Shown here in pieces: positions 16,465-26,131 of a stretch of DNA of 64,000 bases (positions are counted from its first letter, which is position 1; each line of letters opens with the position of its first letter). Origin of the DNA: Haloarcula vallismortis ATCC 29715 (GTDB taxonomy: Archaea > Halobacteriota > Halobacteria > Halobacteriales > Haloarculaceae); NCBI RefSeq assembly GCF_000337775.1, contig NZ_AOLQ01000015.1, positions 1 through 64,000 on the forward strand, read 5' to 3'. Both the position numbers and the translations under genes were made by a program. The notes beneath the pieces were generated by a model that saw only the letters and a list, made by a program, of their open reading frames with translations, was not told where the DNA came from and did not search any database.

Positions 16465-18354
16465 CTATTCGAGGACTCCCTGTTCTTGCATGCGCAGAGC
16501 CCAGTGTTTGAAAACGTATACCGTCCAGAGGAACCGCGAGTGGTCGTGGTTTCCATTGAGATGCTCTTCGAATAGGTTTAAAACCGCAGTGGTATCGAGA
16601 ATTCCCAGATCGGTAGAACGGACCATCGAGATGAACTCGTCAGCGAGTTCGTGTTTGAACCACTCACCGATCGGCATGTCGAACCCGTGCTTGCTTCGCT
16701 GTAAGATAGACTCCGGCAGCACATCATCGAAGGCTCGTTTCAGCACGCGTTTTCGATCACGGCCAGTTAGTTTGTGATCTGTTGGGAGACTGAGTGCATA
16801 CTCAACAACATCAGTATCGAGGAACGGAACACGTACCTCAAGAGAATTGTACATACTGGCCTTATCAACTTTTGTGAGCATTTGATCTGGGAGCGACAAG
16901 CGGGTGTCAACAGCCTGTATCCGTGCCAGACTTGCCTGATCAGTCAGTTCGGGCGATATCGCGGCGTGCTGTGTCCGGAGGGTGGTCTGCCCAGCTTCGA
17001 TTGGGTCAACGTTCGTGACGGACTGGATAGCTTGGTCATCGGACACACGCATTAAATCGAAATGACGTTCGGGAACCGATCGCTCTCCACTTCGGTTTAT
17101 GAACCACTGTCCTTTGTATACGGCGTCGCCGATTGCAGTCCCACGCGAGGCTGGTAGCGCATTCACAGCCGGTTCAACGGCGTATTTTCGTATTTGCGAT
17201 GGCAGCGCTCGATAGTATTTTGACAGGGACTCAACTCGGTACTTATCATAACCAGCAAACAGTTCGTCGGCACCGTCCCCCGAGAGTGCGACCTTGACGT
17301 TATTTTTCGTGGCTCGAGACACAGCGTAGCTCGGCATCAGTGCCGGATCAGCGAAGGGTTCCCCCAGTTTATTCAGAACAGCCGGCACGGATTCGCGGAC
17401 GTCATTGGCTGTGAGCGTGATCTCGTGATGATCGGTATCGTGGAAAGACGCCACCTCTCGTGCCGCCCAGGACTCGTCAAATCGATCTTGGTCGAAGCCG
17501 ACGGTAAACGTTTTTATCGGCTCATCGAGTAACTGTGCCATCGTCCCGACGATTATCGTCGAATCAATTCCCCCGCTGAGGAACGCTCCAAGTTCAACAT
17601 CAGCCATCAGACGTTTTTCGACCGCCGATTCGATGAGCGAGCGTAGGTGTGAGGCAGCGGTGTCAATACTGGGGTCACGGGGAGTGATCGACGGCTCGTG
17701 GTATTTGTCGCGGTCGATACCGTCGTCGGATATGAGTATCCGCTCGCCGGGTTGGACCTTCGAGACGTTACGGAAGGCCGTTTTTGGTGCCGGAATATAG
17801 CCGAATGCGAAGTACTGAGCAAGTGCGTCTCGGTCGATGCCGCCAAGTTCCATATCGCTCTCGAATAGGGAACTGAGCTCGGAGGCAAACGCAAGCTTGT
17901 CGTCCGTTTCGGCGAGAACGAGCGGCTTGATACCCATCGGGTCACGGGCCAGTAATAAACGGTTTCGCTCGCTGTCCCACAGAGCGAACGCGAACATTCC
18001 GTCGAGTTCGTCGACGAAACTTGGACCTTCTTCCTCATAGAGATGAACCAGCACTTCCGTGTCGGTCTCAGTGGTAAACCGGTGTCCAGCGGATATGAGT
18101 TGATCTTTGAGACGACCGTAATTATAGATCTCCCCGTTGAAGATGACGGATACCGTACTGTCCTCGTTGTGAATTGGCTGTCCGCCGCTCTCGGGGTCGA
18201 TGATACTGAGTCGTCGATGTGCGAGTCCGACGTTTCCATCTGTAAAAATTCCGTCATCGTCAGGACCTCGATGACGCTGACAATCGTTCATACGTTCAAG
18301 ATCATCAGTTACAGGTGAGCCAGATCGAAGATACTGACCACAGATTCCACACAT
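16465..18354 (-). CDS. asnB: Glutamine-hydrolysing asparagine synthetase-type amidotransferase
   Basis: A 629-residue protein of full AsnB length. It starts MCGICGQYL, so Cys2 can be the N-terminal nucleophile after Met removal. Residues 1-200 form the class II glutamine amidotransferase domain (RHRGPDDDGI, FNGEIYNY, DTEVLVHLYEEEG, DGMFAFALWD). The synthase half has the ATP-pyrophosphatase loop LSGGIDSTIIVGTM and LSGDGADELFAGYDKY. It could make asparagine. Relatives inside glycan loci also amidate uronic acids on surface sugars, and with glycosyltransferases on both sides I find that equally likely. Sequence alone does not separate the two. The next gene (18621) is divergent. Confidence 0.82.
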   Translation of the reverse strand: MCGICGQYLRSGSPVTDDLERMNDCQRHRGPDDDGIFTDGNVGLAHRRLSIIDPESGGQPIHNEDSTVSVIFNGEIYNYGRLKDQLISAGHRFTTETDTEVLVHLYEEEGPSFVDELDGMFAFALWDSERNRLLLARDPMGIKPLVLAETDDKLAFASELSSLFESDMELGGIDRDALAQYFAFGYIPAPKTAFRNVSKVQPGERILISDDGIDRDKYHEPSITPRDPSIDTAASHLRSLIESAVEKRLMADVELGAFLSGGIDSTIIVGTMAQLLDEPIKTFTVGFDQDRFDESWAAREVASFHDTDHHEITLTANDVRESVPAVLNKLGEPFADPALMPSYAVSRATKNNVKVALSGDGADELFAGYDKYRVESLSKYYRALPSQIRKYAVEPAVNALPASRGTAIGDAVYKGQWFINRSGERSVPERHFDLMRVSDDQAIQSVTNVDPIEAGQTTLRTQHAAISPELTDQASLARIQAVDTRLSLPDQMLTKVDKASMYNSLEVRVPFLDTDVVEYALSLPTDHKLTGRDRKRVLKRAFDDVLPESILQRSKHGFDMPIGEWFKHELADEFISMVRSTDLGILDTTAVLNLFEEHLNGNHDHSRFLWTVYVFKHWALRMQEQGVLE

Positions 18355-18620
18355 TGCTCACGTAATCTACACCGGTGCTCAAAATTATACTCTCCCTACA
18401 CGGACGAGTTAGCTGGATTATTCTCCGCTCTGTGGTACCTACGTCTGGTCTGCAAGTTCGTTGTGTCACTCTCATAGGGCAGTCCGACCCAATATACGAC
18501 CTGACGAGCTGATTCGAGAGATTCGAACCAACCAAATCACTGCCGAAGAGTCAGAAATGCACACCGAGAATCGGTGTAAGGTGAGTATAAACAAGCCCTC
18601 CCACACAGATTGTGAAACTG

Positions 18621-19790
18621 ATGGTAAACACTGGGCCAATAGCGTTCTTTGTTCCCTCTCTGACAGTCGGTGGTGCTGAGCGTGTGACAGTTTCTGTCGC
18701 CAACGGACTCTCGAAGCGCGGATATGAGGTAGATCTTGTGGTGTCATACAACGAGGGGGATTTCCGGTCCGATGTCGGCGGGAATGTAAATATTGTCGAC
18801 CTCGGAACGCGGCGGATTCCAGGGATAGGAATCGGTGCAAGCGTTCCCGCTTTGGTCCGATATCTATCCCGACGATCTCCTGAGATTCTTTTTTCACAGA
18901 TGACATATGCTAACAGTATTCATATGATTTCACAGGTTCTGTCTGGATCTGATACCGTCACTATATCTACAATACATACCACGCTCGGGATGCAGGAGGA
19001 ATCGAAAGAGAAATTTGTCCAGTGGTTGCAGCGTCATCTAGCCCATCAGTCAGACCAGTTCGTCGCCGTCTCTGAAGGTGTCGCTAACAGCGTCGTGGAA
19101 CATGTCGGCGTCGACCGCGAGAAGGTGTCTGTTCTCTACAACCCTATCCCAATCCCCGAGGTACAGGAGCAGGCAGGGGAGTCGGTGGATCATCCCTGGA
19201 CCGACTCGGCGAACCTTGACGTTGTTCTCGGTGTCGGACGCTTAGAGAGAGCGAAGAACTTCGAGTCGTTCCTCCGCGCTTTCGAACGGGTCCATACTGC
19301 TCGACCGGACACGCGTGCAATAGTTGCCGGTGGTGGGTCGAAGCGGACCGAGCTCGAAAGGCTCGCAGCCGAGTTAGGTATCGACGATGTGGTTTCGTTT
19401 CCTGGTTTTGTCGACAATCCCTACGGCTACATGGCGAATGCGGATGTCCTCGCAATGTCTTCAATCCACGAGGGTCTGCCGACCGTCCTCATCGAGGCAC
19501 TTGCTTGCGGATGTCCAGTCGTCTCAACCGATTGTCCCAGTGGCCCAGCAGAGATCCTCAAAGACGGTGAGTTTGGTCCACTCGTGGATGTCGATGACGA
19601 CGAAGGACTTGCAGCGGCCATCCAGACGACGCTCGACGATCCACTCCCGAGCGATGTGCTGGTTGAGCGTGCGACCGATTTCGCCCCGGCAGCCGTGATC
19701 GATCAGTACGAAGCGTTTATTCGAAACTTCGTGTCGGTGGAGGACACCAATAATCTCGGTAGCCGCTCCGAGCCGCTCAGCCAGTCATGA
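18621..19790 (+). CDS. Family 4 glycosyltransferase (GT-B fold)
   Basis: A protein of about 389 residues. The start MVNTGPIAFFVPSLTVGGAE puts the GT4 glycine loop near the N-terminus; a GTG three codons upstream (18612) is an equally possible start. The donor domain has VLGVGRLERAKNFESFLRAF, AIVAGGGSKRTELERLA and the E-x7-E signature in SSIHEGLPTVLIEALACGCP. PSGPAEIL.DGEFGPLV is typical of GlcNAc- and Gal-type GT4 enzymes, but the specificity is not certain. This is the only plus-strand gene in the glycosyltransferase block. It diverges from asnB and converges on the DUF1616 gene. Confidence 0.87.
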   Translation: MVNTGPIAFFVPSLTVGGAERVTVSVANGLSKRGYEVDLVVSYNEGDFRSDVGGNVNIVDLGTRRIPGIGIGASVPALVRYLSRRSPEILFSQMTYANSIHMISQVLSGSDTVTISTIHTTLGMQEESKEKFVQWLQRHLAHQSDQFVAVSEGVANSVVEHVGVDREKVSVLYNPIPIPEVQEQAGESVDHPWTDSANLDVVLGVGRLERAKNFESFLRAFERVHTARPDTRAIVAGGGSKRTELERLAAELGIDDVVSFPGFVDNPYGYMANADVLAMSSIHEGLPTVLIEALACGCPVVSTDCPSGPAEILKDGEFGPLVDVDDDEGLAAAIQTTLDDPLPSDVLVERATDFAPAAVIDQYEAFIRNFVSVEDTNNLGSRSEPLSQS

Positions 19791-19857
19791 GTTGGCCTGT
19801 CCTACAATAATCATCAAACTGTCTAAGACCGACCTGCAGGTTCTTGTCGTTGGTAGC

Positions 19858-20793
19858 TCACGTTACGTCGACCCAGATGTGGGTCTCACGGTACGCATTT
19901 TCAGCTGTGGGTTGGTCCGGGAGGCCACCCCTGTACAACAGATACGTCAACCGCAAGCGCTCCCCTTCCAGTACTGGCGTAACCATGTGACGTTGCAGCC
20001 AGCGGTCTCCAGTTGCAGTCCGGTTGTTATAACTATCGAGGCGTGTCCGCTCAGTTACTTCTCCTGTCGGCGCGACTCTGGCCAACTGCACGACGACGAC
20101 GTACTCAGTTGTCTCCATTTCGTGGTTGGTGACCGTGAAATACATCTGTTCGGACTCGCCCATCGCGATCTGTTCGGGATAGCCACTGGCCTCCAGATCG
20201 CCGGCCTCACTCTCGGTCAGCAGCCCGAACTCTGTGTACGCTTCGCCGCGTTGTGGCTGAGCCGCGACCAATGTTACACTGGCAAACGTGACAAGAATCG
20301 CCACACTCACAGCAATAGTTCCTAACTGTATTCTCTCCCCGTCGGAGCGTCCACTGGCTGCCTGTGAGGTTCCAGAAGGCATTGAGGCTTGGCCGAGGCC
20401 CGTCGGAGTCCTTTGGTGGCGCCGATACCATGCGATCCCAGCTGTCACCACAGTTACGATGGCAAGGGCAGTAATAACTGGTGTTGGGCGAATCGGCCAC
20501 GGTGTGAACTCAAGATTGACTCCGACGATGATTGCCAAACAGATACTCGCCGCAACTGAGTACAGTAGCCGTTCGGTGGCAATTAATCGGTGATTCTCAT
20601 ACTCCGAGTTCCAAGTGGGAAACAGCGACGCGACCACGGCATAACCCGGAACGAAGAGCAAGAACGGGAGCGCGATGGCTGCGAGAAAGACTCCGTCGAG
20701 AGACGACAGTGAAGCGAGGAGTACAACCACTGTGTAGCCAACGGCAGCAAGCAAATCCACAGTCGCTGGCAGAGTATCAGACCACCTTCCCAT
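19858..20793 (-). CDS. DUF1616 family membrane protein
   Basis: A 311-residue protein. Two pairs of membrane helices lie in the first 130 residues (VDLLAAVGYTVVVLLASL, LPFLLFVPGYAVVASLFP), and a further helix lies at about 165-185. LPFLLFVPGYAVVASLFP is the hallmark of DUF1616 proteins. An extracytoplasmic beta-rich domain follows (YTEFGLLTESEAGDLEASGY, QMYFTVTNHEMETTEYVVVV), ending in HIWVDVT. The family has no assigned reaction but is common in archaeal surface-glycan clusters. It follows the GT2 gene at 20894 by 100 bases on the same strand, so the two are probably co-expressed. Confidence 0.78.
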   Translation of the reverse strand: MGRWSDTLPATVDLLAAVGYTVVVLLASLSSLDGVFLAAIALPFLLFVPGYAVVASLFPTWNSEYENHRLIATERLLYSVAASICLAIIVGVNLEFTPWPIRPTPVITALAIVTVVTAGIAWYRRHQRTPTGLGQASMPSGTSQAASGRSDGERIQLGTIAVSVAILVTFASVTLVAAQPQRGEAYTEFGLLTESEAGDLEASGYPEQIAMGESEQMYFTVTNHEMETTEYVVVVQLARVAPTGEVTERTRLDSYNNRTATGDRWLQRHMVTPVLEGERLRLTYLLYRGGLPDQPTAENAYRETHIWVDVT

Positions 20794-20893
20794 GCGTTCC
20801 GCTCACGCCTACGCTGTAATAAGTAACAACTGCATACCGGCGTTTGATCGCGTCGCTTCCGGACCAGAAACGACGTACACCCATCTTGAGTGG

Positions 20894-21736
20894 TTACTCC
20901 GGTTCTGTTCGGGAGAGATACTTTTGTTGTAACCGCCAGATGTACCCCTGAACTAACAGAAGAGATAGCTTCGGAACGAACGAACTGTATCTGATCCCGC
21001 TTGACTCGTCGCCATAGAAAGCCTCCATCGGTACGTCCTGAACAGTCATTCCATTAGCGTCTAACTGAATGAGCATATCGTTCAGGAATCCGTAGTCGTC
21101 AAACAGATCGTTCAGCGAGAGTTGTTCGAGCGCTGTTGCGGAAATCGCAGTGTATCCGTTCTGTGGGTCGCGCATTTTCCAGTGGCCGCTCGCGATTTTT
21201 GTCAATATCGTAAGTAGTGCGTTCCCAAAAAACCGCCAATTGGACATCTGAGCACAGTGACGCCGTGATATCAAGCGGTTACCCTTCGCATAATCAGCTT
21301 TTCCTTCAACCACTGGGTCAAGGATCTCATCGAGGATGTTCGGATCCATCTGACCGTCACCATCGAGGACCGCAATCGCATCCATGCCGCTCATAAGCGC
21401 GAGCTCGTACCCAGTCTGTATGGCGGCCCCGCGACCACCGTTTGTCTGGTGACGGACCGGGACGATCCGCTTGTCGAGGAACGTCTGGCTTTCAGATATC
21501 GTCGTTCCTGCCCCGTCGGCGACAACTATTTCACCTGCCGAATCATCTGTTACACCTGCCTGTTTTACTTCGGTGTCGACGTACTCCTTGATTTCGGTCC
21601 ACGTGCCGTCTGTCGAGCAGTCGTCGATAACGAACACCTGATCAACGTACTCCGGAAGTGAGTCGATAACACCACTAATAAACCCCTCCTCATTGTACGC
21701 AGGAACAACAACACCGATTATCGTACCGTTATACAC
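20894..21736 (-). CDS. Family 2 glycosyltransferase, dolichyl-phosphate sugar synthase-like
   Basis: A 280-residue protein. It has the polyprenyl-phosphate sugar synthase pattern: IIGVVVPAYNEEGFISGVID, VFVIDDCSTDGTWTE, HQTNGGRGAAIQTGYELAL, and DAIAVLDGDGQMDPNILDEI with the DxD-type metal site. YAKGNRLISRR and MRDPQNGYTAIS follow. An insertion at about residues 55-85 is acidic. The C-terminus has a hydrophobic patch but no long membrane domain. Family members charge dolichyl phosphate with a sugar for protein glycosylation (AglJ/AglD-like). Together with DUF1616 next door this suggests supply of a lipid-linked donor. Confidence 0.84.
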   Translation of the reverse strand: MYNGTIIGVVVPAYNEEGFISGVIDSLPEYVDQVFVIDDCSTDGTWTEIKEYVDTEVKQAGVTDDSAGEIVVADGAGTTISESQTFLDKRIVPVRHQTNGGRGAAIQTGYELALMSGMDAIAVLDGDGQMDPNILDEILDPVVEGKADYAKGNRLISRRHCAQMSNWRFFGNALLTILTKIASGHWKMRDPQNGYTAISATALEQLSLNDLFDDYGFLNDMLIQLDANGMTVQDVPMEAFYGDESSGIRYSSFVPKLSLLLVQGYIWRLQQKYLSRTEPE

Positions 21737-22117
21737 GCTATCGCCCCCCTGAGAATGAGCGGCGTCGCTTCGGTTCTGTAAGTTGCACAGTACGGTTGCA
21801 TTGCTGGAGGGCAGCCGCTACGGTGCACACAGAGCTATCGACAAGTGAGCTACTCATCTCGGATCTGGTTTCATGCCAGACCCATGCGCCAACAGCAACC
21901 TCTGGTTCAGTGATAGTCATGGTCGGTAGTAGGGCACTCACCGGTCACCGATAGGGCCCTCTCTGCCGCCATGTTAGACAAATCGATCTATTGTTATTCC
22001 TTACTTTCTGGCGTTAGCGGTCATATACAGTGAGCTGCAGGTTGATAAATATCTTGTTAGGTCAATATACAAAAGTGCCTGTGTACGTCGGTTCCCACGA
22101 TAGGAGGGCGAGAGAGG
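21737..22117. other. Intergenic region, no gene seen
   Basis: About 380 bases upstream of the GT2 gene and downstream of the CARDB protein gene. A short minus-strand frame touches the GT2 start, but I see no family resemblance. The right half is AT-rich. Confidence 0.4.
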
Positions 22118-23962
22118 TTATTCGAATTGGTCCTGATACATCGTTCTGATGTTCTCCTGACGACTAGCGGTTAGATTCTCGTACGACGTCCCGTAGGTGT
22201 CGTTGGCCAGCTCGTCCCATGACTCAATTCGGTCACCAGAATCAGTCTGGAACTGTGCATCGAAGTCTTCTTCGACCTTCTGTTGGGTTTCGATTTCTAA
22301 GCCAGTGAAATTAAATTTGTCACCAGCTTTCACATCGGCCCCATACTCTTGCCGGGCGATCTCCTCACGCGTTCGCACTTCTGTGGCCGTAAGGCCGTCC
22401 GCAAACGGCTGACGGTCATGAACCTCTTCGATCTGGCGCTTCGTTTCACTGCTCACCTCATCATAGTAGAGCCCGTACTTATCCTGAGTTATCTCATCAA
22501 GCGAAGCGCGATCGCCCTCGGAGACACTGGTACTTCCGTCGGAACTGCCGGACCCACCAAGGCCCCTTGCCCATGACGGCTTGACTGACATGGCTGTTGA
22601 CGCACGCGCGTCGTCTGAGTAGAGACCATAGACGTACGCCTGCAGTTTCAGTGGTTCTACCGGATAATCTGTCGAATCGGTTACAGTGTATTCAATTTCG
22701 AACCGAACACGAGTCGACTCACCAGGTGCAAGCGTGACGTTTCTATTGACTCCATAGGCCTCCGGTTGGTCATCGTCATCGCTGTCGATGCGATGCTGGA
22801 TCGATTGGGTCCCAGTTATGTTACCAGTGTTCGTTACGTCCGCTGAGAATACAGCCGTATCACCGATGTACAGAACGTTTGGTCCATCTAGATCCGACAC
22901 TTCGAAATAACTATCTTCCACTGTCATGGAAACTGTCTCTCTGTCGTCAGCAGTTCCAAGCGAATAGTTGTGCGTCCCGCGGCTCAAATTCGTCGTGTGC
23001 ACGCCAATGGACATCGTTGTCGTCTCGTTAGCAGCAAGTGAGACCGACCGCGAATAGGTGGTGTTCGTGAGATTACTGCGGAGGGTGACGGTGTCGGTAC
23101 CGTTCACATCGCCAACGTTCTCAACAGCTACAGAGACATTAGCAGTTTCACCTCTCGTTACATTGGCTGGAGCAGTCATGTTCTGTATCCGGAACGTCGC
23201 CGGTTGCTGGACATGGAGGGTGCCGGTCGTTGTTTCGTTGTCTGTGGCGATCTTGTATTGGTACTCATCTGGAGTCAGGTCATCAGTGTTGACCGTGGCA
23301 GTGCTCACCTGACTCTGACCGCCCGCAAGCGAGTATGTGCTCTCATTCAGGGTTTCAGCATCTGAATATTGGCCGTTTCGATCCGTATCGACAGCGAACC
23401 GAATCGTCTGGACGCCGCGATACGCACCGATATTGGTCAGGTTTGCCCTGATTGAGGCGTTCGTCCCACGGACGATAGTAGCGTTTGCACTGGTGTCAGC
23501 GAGTACAAACGTGGGCGGGGTGAGGATGGCTACATTACCAGTTGCTTCCAGAGACGACGATTCACCGACAGCGACGGCGTACGTGTACTCTCCGGTATTG
23601 AGTTGCTCAGGTTTTATAGCTAGCGTTACGTCCGTCGGTTCAGTTGCCGAAACCTCAACCTGTTTTACTGTTTCAGGAGACTGTTGGTCCCCGTCCCCAC
23701 TCAGGCGCAGCGCTACCTGTTTTGTTGTTGTCTCCGACCCCGCGTTTGTAATTCGAAGCTGCACACGCAACGGCTCGTCCGGCCGGATTTCGGCAGGAGA
23801 CTGCACAGTGTTGATCTCCAGTTGGTCCTCATCCACAGTGGTCTCGGAATCCGCAGGCATATCAGCGATGCCACCGATTCCAAGCCCCAGCGTAGCCCCT
23901 CCGAGAACTAACATTCCAGCAACGCACCCGATCACTAATTTTCCATAGCCTATTGATGACAT
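22118..23962 (-). CDS. Large CARDB-type surface protein with C-terminal helical repeats
   Basis: A 614-residue protein. The N-terminus is a signal or anchor helix (YGKLVIGCVAGMLVLGGATL). About four immunoglobulin-like CARDB domains follow (residues 45-465), each with phrases such as VQLRITNAGSETTTKQVALR, IRANLTNIGAYRGVQ, VSVAVENVGDVNGTDTV and FSADVTNTGNITGTQS. CARDB domains are extracellular adhesion modules. After a Ser/Gly linker, the last 130 residues (485-614) hold three imperfect helical repeats (about 488-520, 532-571 and 581-613) sharing E(I/L)x...YG..Y and a closing acidic helix ending QF. No C-terminal anchor is visible. It probably sits on the cell surface. It is next to the glycan cluster but likely in its own transcript. 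Confidence 0.72.
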   Translation of the reverse strand: MSSIGYGKLVIGCVAGMLVLGGATLGLGIGGIADMPADSETTVDEDQLEINTVQSPAEIRPDEPLRVQLRITNAGSETTTKQVALRLSGDGDQQSPETVKQVEVSATEPTDVTLAIKPEQLNTGEYTYAVAVGESSSLEATGNVAILTPPTFVLADTSANATIVRGTNASIRANLTNIGAYRGVQTIRFAVDTDRNGQYSDAETLNESTYSLAGGQSQVSTATVNTDDLTPDEYQYKIATDNETTTGTLHVQQPATFRIQNMTAPANVTRGETANVSVAVENVGDVNGTDTVTLRSNLTNTTYSRSVSLAANETTTMSIGVHTTNLSRGTHNYSLGTADDRETVSMTVEDSYFEVSDLDGPNVLYIGDTAVFSADVTNTGNITGTQSIQHRIDSDDDDQPEAYGVNRNVTLAPGESTRVRFEIEYTVTDSTDYPVEPLKLQAYVYGLYSDDARASTAMSVKPSWARGLGGSGSSDGSTSVSEGDRASLDEITQDKYGLYYDEVSSETKRQIEEVHDRQPFADGLTATEVRTREEIARQEYGADVKAGDKFNFTGLEIETQQKVEEDFDAQFQTDSGDRIESWDELANDTYGTSYENLTASRQENIRTMYQDQFE

Positions 23963-24364
23963 GTGTACGCAGATAAGTTACAACTCATTATTGTTACGAT
24001 CGCTATACCCACTGGTAGACGCTCTTTGCAATCAGTTTTGAAGAGCGGATTTCTTCAGGATATATCCCAGAACAGGTAGCATTCGTTTACCACCAGACGC
24101 GTCCATGGAAATGAGAGCGTCTAGCCGCTGTCGTAGTAAGTTGATACCGTTCGTCGGTGTCTCAATGAAACGGCTGTCGGAAACTGAATCGTCGGAGAGC
24201 GCATCAGCTTATTACCCGGTCCCAGAATTGATGCGGCGGAGTTCCTCATACGCGGGAGGTCCGTATTTGATTGTACGTTCAGCTCCCAGCAAAAAGAAGG
24301 ACACGGACGAATCTACATAGATGCGCTCGTACGATCTTGCTGGTTTGAAATCGAGACGTGACGG
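23963..24364. other. Intergenic region, no gene seen
   Basis: About 400 bases between two minus-strand genes. A 71-codon plus-strand frame (24105-24320) has no family resemblance and I do not call it. Confidence 0.4.
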
Positions 24365-24646
24365 TTACGCCATGTTCTTCCGTTCAATTGTTTCCCAAAT
24401 ATCGACACCCTTCTCCGTGATATCGTACACACGACCTTTCTTTCGATCCTCTGAAACCAGTAAATCAACTAGTTCTGACTCACGAAGCTCTTGCAACGCG
24501 CGTGAGACATGTGCAATGCTCATTTCTCTATCGTCCGCGATTAACGACGGTGTCGCAGGGCCTTCTGACAATCGGCGGAGCGTCTCGACTCGATACCGTG
24601 AACTGATCACGTAGCTCACTTCATCCCACTGATCAAAGTCTGCCAT
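24365..24646 (-). CDS. Small winged-helix transcriptional regulator
   Basis: A 93-residue protein that is one winged helix-turn-helix domain. The recognition region is SLIADDREMSIAHVSRALQE, followed by a wing (EDRKKGRVYDITEKG). The pattern VISSRYRVETLRRLSEGPAT is the usual opening of haloarchaeal ArsR/MarR-like regulators. There is no sensor domain, so it may act as a simple repressor or activator. The gene stands alone, with about 790 bases upstream and 400 downstream, so its target is not evident. Confidence 0.78.
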   Translation of the reverse strand: MADFDQWDEVSYVISSRYRVETLRRLSEGPATPSLIADDREMSIAHVSRALQELRESELVDLLVSEDRKKGRVYDITEKGVDIWETIERKNMA

Positions 24647-25437
24647 CGTATTCTATTCGTATGCACGAGCGTCCCAGCTACTGTCTTTGGATACAGACCC
24701 GTGTACAGTGATATTCCATGTGCCTGTGGTTAATTGTTTCGCTTGTATCGCTTGGTCTCGCTTCATAGACATACACCATCCCGGTTGATTATCCTGCATA
24801 CTGAGTATATGGTGAGTAATGTCGTTCTTCCATCTGATCTGCGGATAGTGCGTTTCACCGACTCATTCAGCCATGAGCAGTGATTTACCAATAAAGAAAA
24901 CTGGGAAGCCGGTAAATTTTCAATTCCTGACGACTTTCTATAGAGAAATTTCACCGAAGAGCCTGTATGTGCATGGTGATTTCAGCGGCGTGGCTAGCTG
25001 TTCAATTGGGGTTTATAAGATTACGTTACTTGTACGACTCACAGAAGCAGTCAATATACGCTACTATTTATCTTGGGTAATCATAACGCAGCAATCGCGT
25101 ATATTCGCAATATTACCGAGTCTAAGCGATTATCATAGTCGTTTTGCGTATTTGTCGTGTCTCAGCGGACACCGAAGCTTCATCCTACCGTGGATCGTCA
25201 ACGACCAATTCGGAGAGCACCGTTACTCCCAGGATACCAACGCAACTACGGACTACCCTTACCGGTAACCATCGAAATATTGTCTAATAAATTACATAAC
25301 AAAGTATTAAGTGGCAAGGTGATGTTGATTTGAAATGCTGGCTGACAGCGTAACAATCCGTCAATACAGCCGGGGGGCTGTGTGAGCGCGATTCCAGACG
25401 GGTGGACGATGTCGCAGCACACAGGAAGTGGGTAAAT
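24647..25437. other. AT-rich intergenic region, no gene seen
   Basis: About 790 bases between divergent regulator genes. A 131-codon plus-strand frame (24873-25268) is open because the DNA is AT-rich; its composition is unlike the acidic neighbours and I see no domain. Confidence 0.4.
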
Positions 25438-26073
25438 ATGGGAGTCAAAGACACCGCACAAACTGAAGCAGAACCGGATAATAAACTGAACGACGAATCT
25501 GTCCCAGCGCCGGAGGGGAAGGAAAGCAGTGCCGACCAAGCGGCGTCGCAAGAGCAGGGCGATTCTGATGCATCCCTAGATGTTATATTTGAAGTACTGA
25601 AAAACAGTCGCCGTAGAGAGGTCCTTCACTTTCTTCGGGAACGAGGCGAGCAGGTATCTCTTGGAGAGCTTGCAGAACACGTCGCGGCCATCGAGAACGA
25701 AACTACGACTGATGCGTTGACATCAAGTGAGCGCAAGCGTGTGTACGTCGGTCTTTACCAGTGCCATCTCCCGAAAATGGACGATATCGGCGTCGTTAAT
25801 TTCAATCAGGACCGTGGGCATATCACCCTTACCGAAATGGCCGACGACTTCGAGAAATACCTCGAACGCTCCGAGGATGACAAGAGTGATCGGCAATGGT
25901 ATCAGTATTACGCAGCTGTTTCGATACTGGGCGCGATGGTCCTTGCCGCCTCTGTCACCTTCTCACTCTCCGGGGGCATGGTTCTGGGACTGTTCTCCCT
26001 GGTCGTAGGCGTTGCAGGTGCGTGTTCCGTATATCACTGGTCTGTAGAGCGGGAAGCGTCAGAAAGCGAGTAG
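25438..26073 (+). CDS. DUF7344-type HTH protein with C-terminal membrane helices
   Basis: A 211-residue protein (223 if it starts at the GTG at 25402). An acidic, disordered N-terminus of about 45 residues leads to a winged-helix domain with the haloarchaeal DUF7344 phrases SRRREVLHFLRERGEQVSLG, SSERKRVYVGLYQCHLPKMD and VVNFNQDRGHITLTEMADD. Two hydrophobic helices close the protein (AAVSILGAMVLAASVTFSL and MVLGLFSLVVGVAGACSVY). A membrane-tethered DNA-binding protein is therefore likely. The start MGVKDTAQTEAE gives the normal acidic N-terminus. The gene converges on the phnM-like gene with 58 bases between them. Confidence 0.75.
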   Translation: MGVKDTAQTEAEPDNKLNDESVPAPEGKESSADQAASQEQGDSDASLDVIFEVLKNSRRREVLHFLRERGEQVSLGELAEHVAAIENETTTDALTSSERKRVYVGLYQCHLPKMDDIGVVNFNQDRGHITLTEMADDFEKYLERSEDDKSDRQWYQYYAAVSILGAMVLAASVTFSLSGGMVLGLFSLVVGVAGACSVYHWSVEREASESE

Positions 26074-26131
26074 CCCGAGAAAGCCAGATTGGTTCCACAC
26101 TTAGTTTTACGCCGTACGTGCACCAAGTCAG

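Noticed and set aside
24873-25268. A 131-codon plus-strand frame in the AT-rich gap
   Set aside because: Open because stop codons are few by chance; residue composition is not haloarchaeal and no domain is seen.
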